From contig JAEZJH010000004.1 of the NCBI GenBank assembly GCA_023436385.1, forward strand, positions 1 to 7,205: a stretch of DNA of 7,205 bases, read 5' to 3'. Source of the DNA: Pseudomonadota bacterium (GTDB taxonomy: Bacteria; Myxococcota; Myxococcia; Myxococcales; Vulgatibacteraceae). Position 1 is the stretch's first letter. Each line of letters opens with the position of its first letter. The notes beneath the pieces were generated by a model. That model was not told the origin of the DNA, did not search any database, and saw only the letters and a program-made list of their open reading frames with translations. The translations under genes were made by a program, and so were the position numbers. Shown in pieces: positions 6,463 through 7,205 of this stretch.

Positions 6463-7205
6463 ATGGAAAGGGCAGCAGAGGTTGTGGCACGCCCGCTCGG
6501 CGCGGAGGTGCCGATGGTCGAGGCGGAGGTCGTCTTGCAGATGCGGGTGCTGGCGGGCGTGGGCTGGGGCGCCAAGCGGATCGCTGCGGAGCTGGGGGTC
6601 TCGAAGAACACCGTCAAGCGGTACGTCCGCGACGGCGCGGAGGCTGGAGTGCAGGTTCACGAAGGGAACGCCGGCTCGACGCAAGGGCCCGTGGCGAGGC
6701 GATCCGGCTGTTCGACAAGGAGGCCGAGGGCAACGCCGTGGTCGTCCAGGAACTCCTCGCCGCACAGGGCAAGAAGGCCGGGATCCGCACGGTCCAGCGC
6801 GCCGTCGAGCAGCACCGGCGCGAGAAGCGCGCGGCGGAGGTCGCCTCGGTCCGGTTCGAGACCGCCCCCGGTGAGCAGCTACAGATCGACTTCGGCGAGA
6901 AGTGGGTCTCGATTGCCGGCGAGCAGGTCAAGGTGCATCTCCTCGCGGCGGTGCTCGGCTACTCGCGGCGGATCTACGTGAGAGCCTCCCTCTCCGAGCG
7001 CCAGGACGACTGGTTCGAGGGGATCGCCGGTGCCTTCCGCCACTTCGGAGGCGTCACCCGCACGCTGCTCGGCGACAACCCCGGGCGCTCGTGTCGAAGA
7101 CCGACTGGGAGGCCGGGACCGTCACGTTCAACCCGCGCTACCTCGGGTTCTGCCGCGACTGGGACGTGACGCCGAAGGCGTGCAGGCCGTTCCGCGCCCG
7201 GACGA
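6463..7205 (+). pseudogene. istA: istA transposase gene of the IS21 element, frameshifted twice
   Basis: IstA is the DDE transposase of IS21 elements and works with the ATPase IstB. The ATG at 6463 has an excellent GAAGGAG ribosome-binding site 8 nt upstream. Residues 27-58 form the N-terminal helix-turn-helix (AKRIAAELGVSKNTVKRYV). Near 6655-6665 the protein sense leaves frame 1 and continues in a second frame as RRERRLDARARGEAIRL and LFDKEAEGNAVVVQELL. This frame then holds the start of the catalytic core, EQLQIDFGEKW (Asp codon 6888-6890), and HFGGVTRTLLGDN (Asp codon 7074-7076). At about 7078-7084 a second one-base loss, in AACCCCGGGCG where AACGCCCGGGCG is expected, moves it to a third frame, TDWEAGTVTFNPRYLGF. 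Both shifts behave as single-base deletions. The catalytic Glu and C-terminus are beyond the window. IS21 elements do not normally need these shifts, so the gene is probably dead unless they are assembly errors. Confidence 0.85.

Larger units (their letters stand above)
6381..7205 (+). mobile_element. IS21-family element, left part only
   Basis: The element starts TGTAGAGCG at 6381, directly abutting IS110 coding sequence at 6380, and continues past the window end. Its left end holds two near-identical GAACT-(A/T)-(T/C)TGACCCCC repeats, typical of the multiple terminal repeats of IS21 elements, then a decayed istA gene. The istB helper gene and right end should lie outside. The target duplication cannot be checked without the right flank. 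Confidence 0.85.

Overview
The window is very GC-rich in its first 4 kb. That part is core bacterial chromosome: a TPR protein, seryl-tRNA synthetase (serS), four serine tRNAs, two arginine tRNAs, the tRNA adenosine deaminase tadA and the SRP RNA (ffs). The order serS - tRNA-Ser - tadA - ffs is an old bacterial arrangement, known for example next to dnaX in Bacillus. GC content, codon bias and the TPR protein suggest a Myxococcota / former Deltaproteobacteria type organism, but I cannot fix the phylum from this window alone.

Layout: (1) 1-1020, the 3' part of a TPR-repeat protein. (2) 1104-2441, serS, with a well-spaced promoter so close to the ATG that the mRNA is probably leaderless, and a terminator hairpin whose loop holds the stop codon. 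(3) 2463-3768, a probable single transcription unit: tRNA-Ser(UGA), tRNA-Ser(GCU), tRNA-Arg(ACG), tadA, tRNA-Ser(CGA), tRNA-Ser(GGA), SRP RNA and a strong UUCG-capped terminator. (4) 4003-4079, tRNA-Arg(UCG), a paralogue of the first arginine tRNA. (5) 4080-5381, lower-GC accessory DNA with one intact gene, a nucleotidyltransferase-fold protein of unknown role. (6) 5382-7205, a stack of broken transposons: the C-terminal remnant of a DDE transposase, joined to an IS110-family transposase truncated at both ends and frameshifted by a heptanucleotide repeat, itself interrupted by an IS21-family element whose istA carries two frameshifts and runs off the window.

The core genes form an enzyme-plus-substrate cluster. 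SerRS lies beside tRNAs with all four anticodons of the usual bacterial serine set, and TadA lies 7 nt downstream of tRNA-Arg(ACG), the tRNA it normally edits. tadA is packed between two tRNAs (7 nt and 8 nt gaps) with no good ribosome-binding site of its own, so its mRNA would be cut out by tRNA processing. No dnaX gene follows ffs here; instead the sequence passes into transferred and transposon DNA just after tRNA-Arg(UCG), which may be an integration hot spot.
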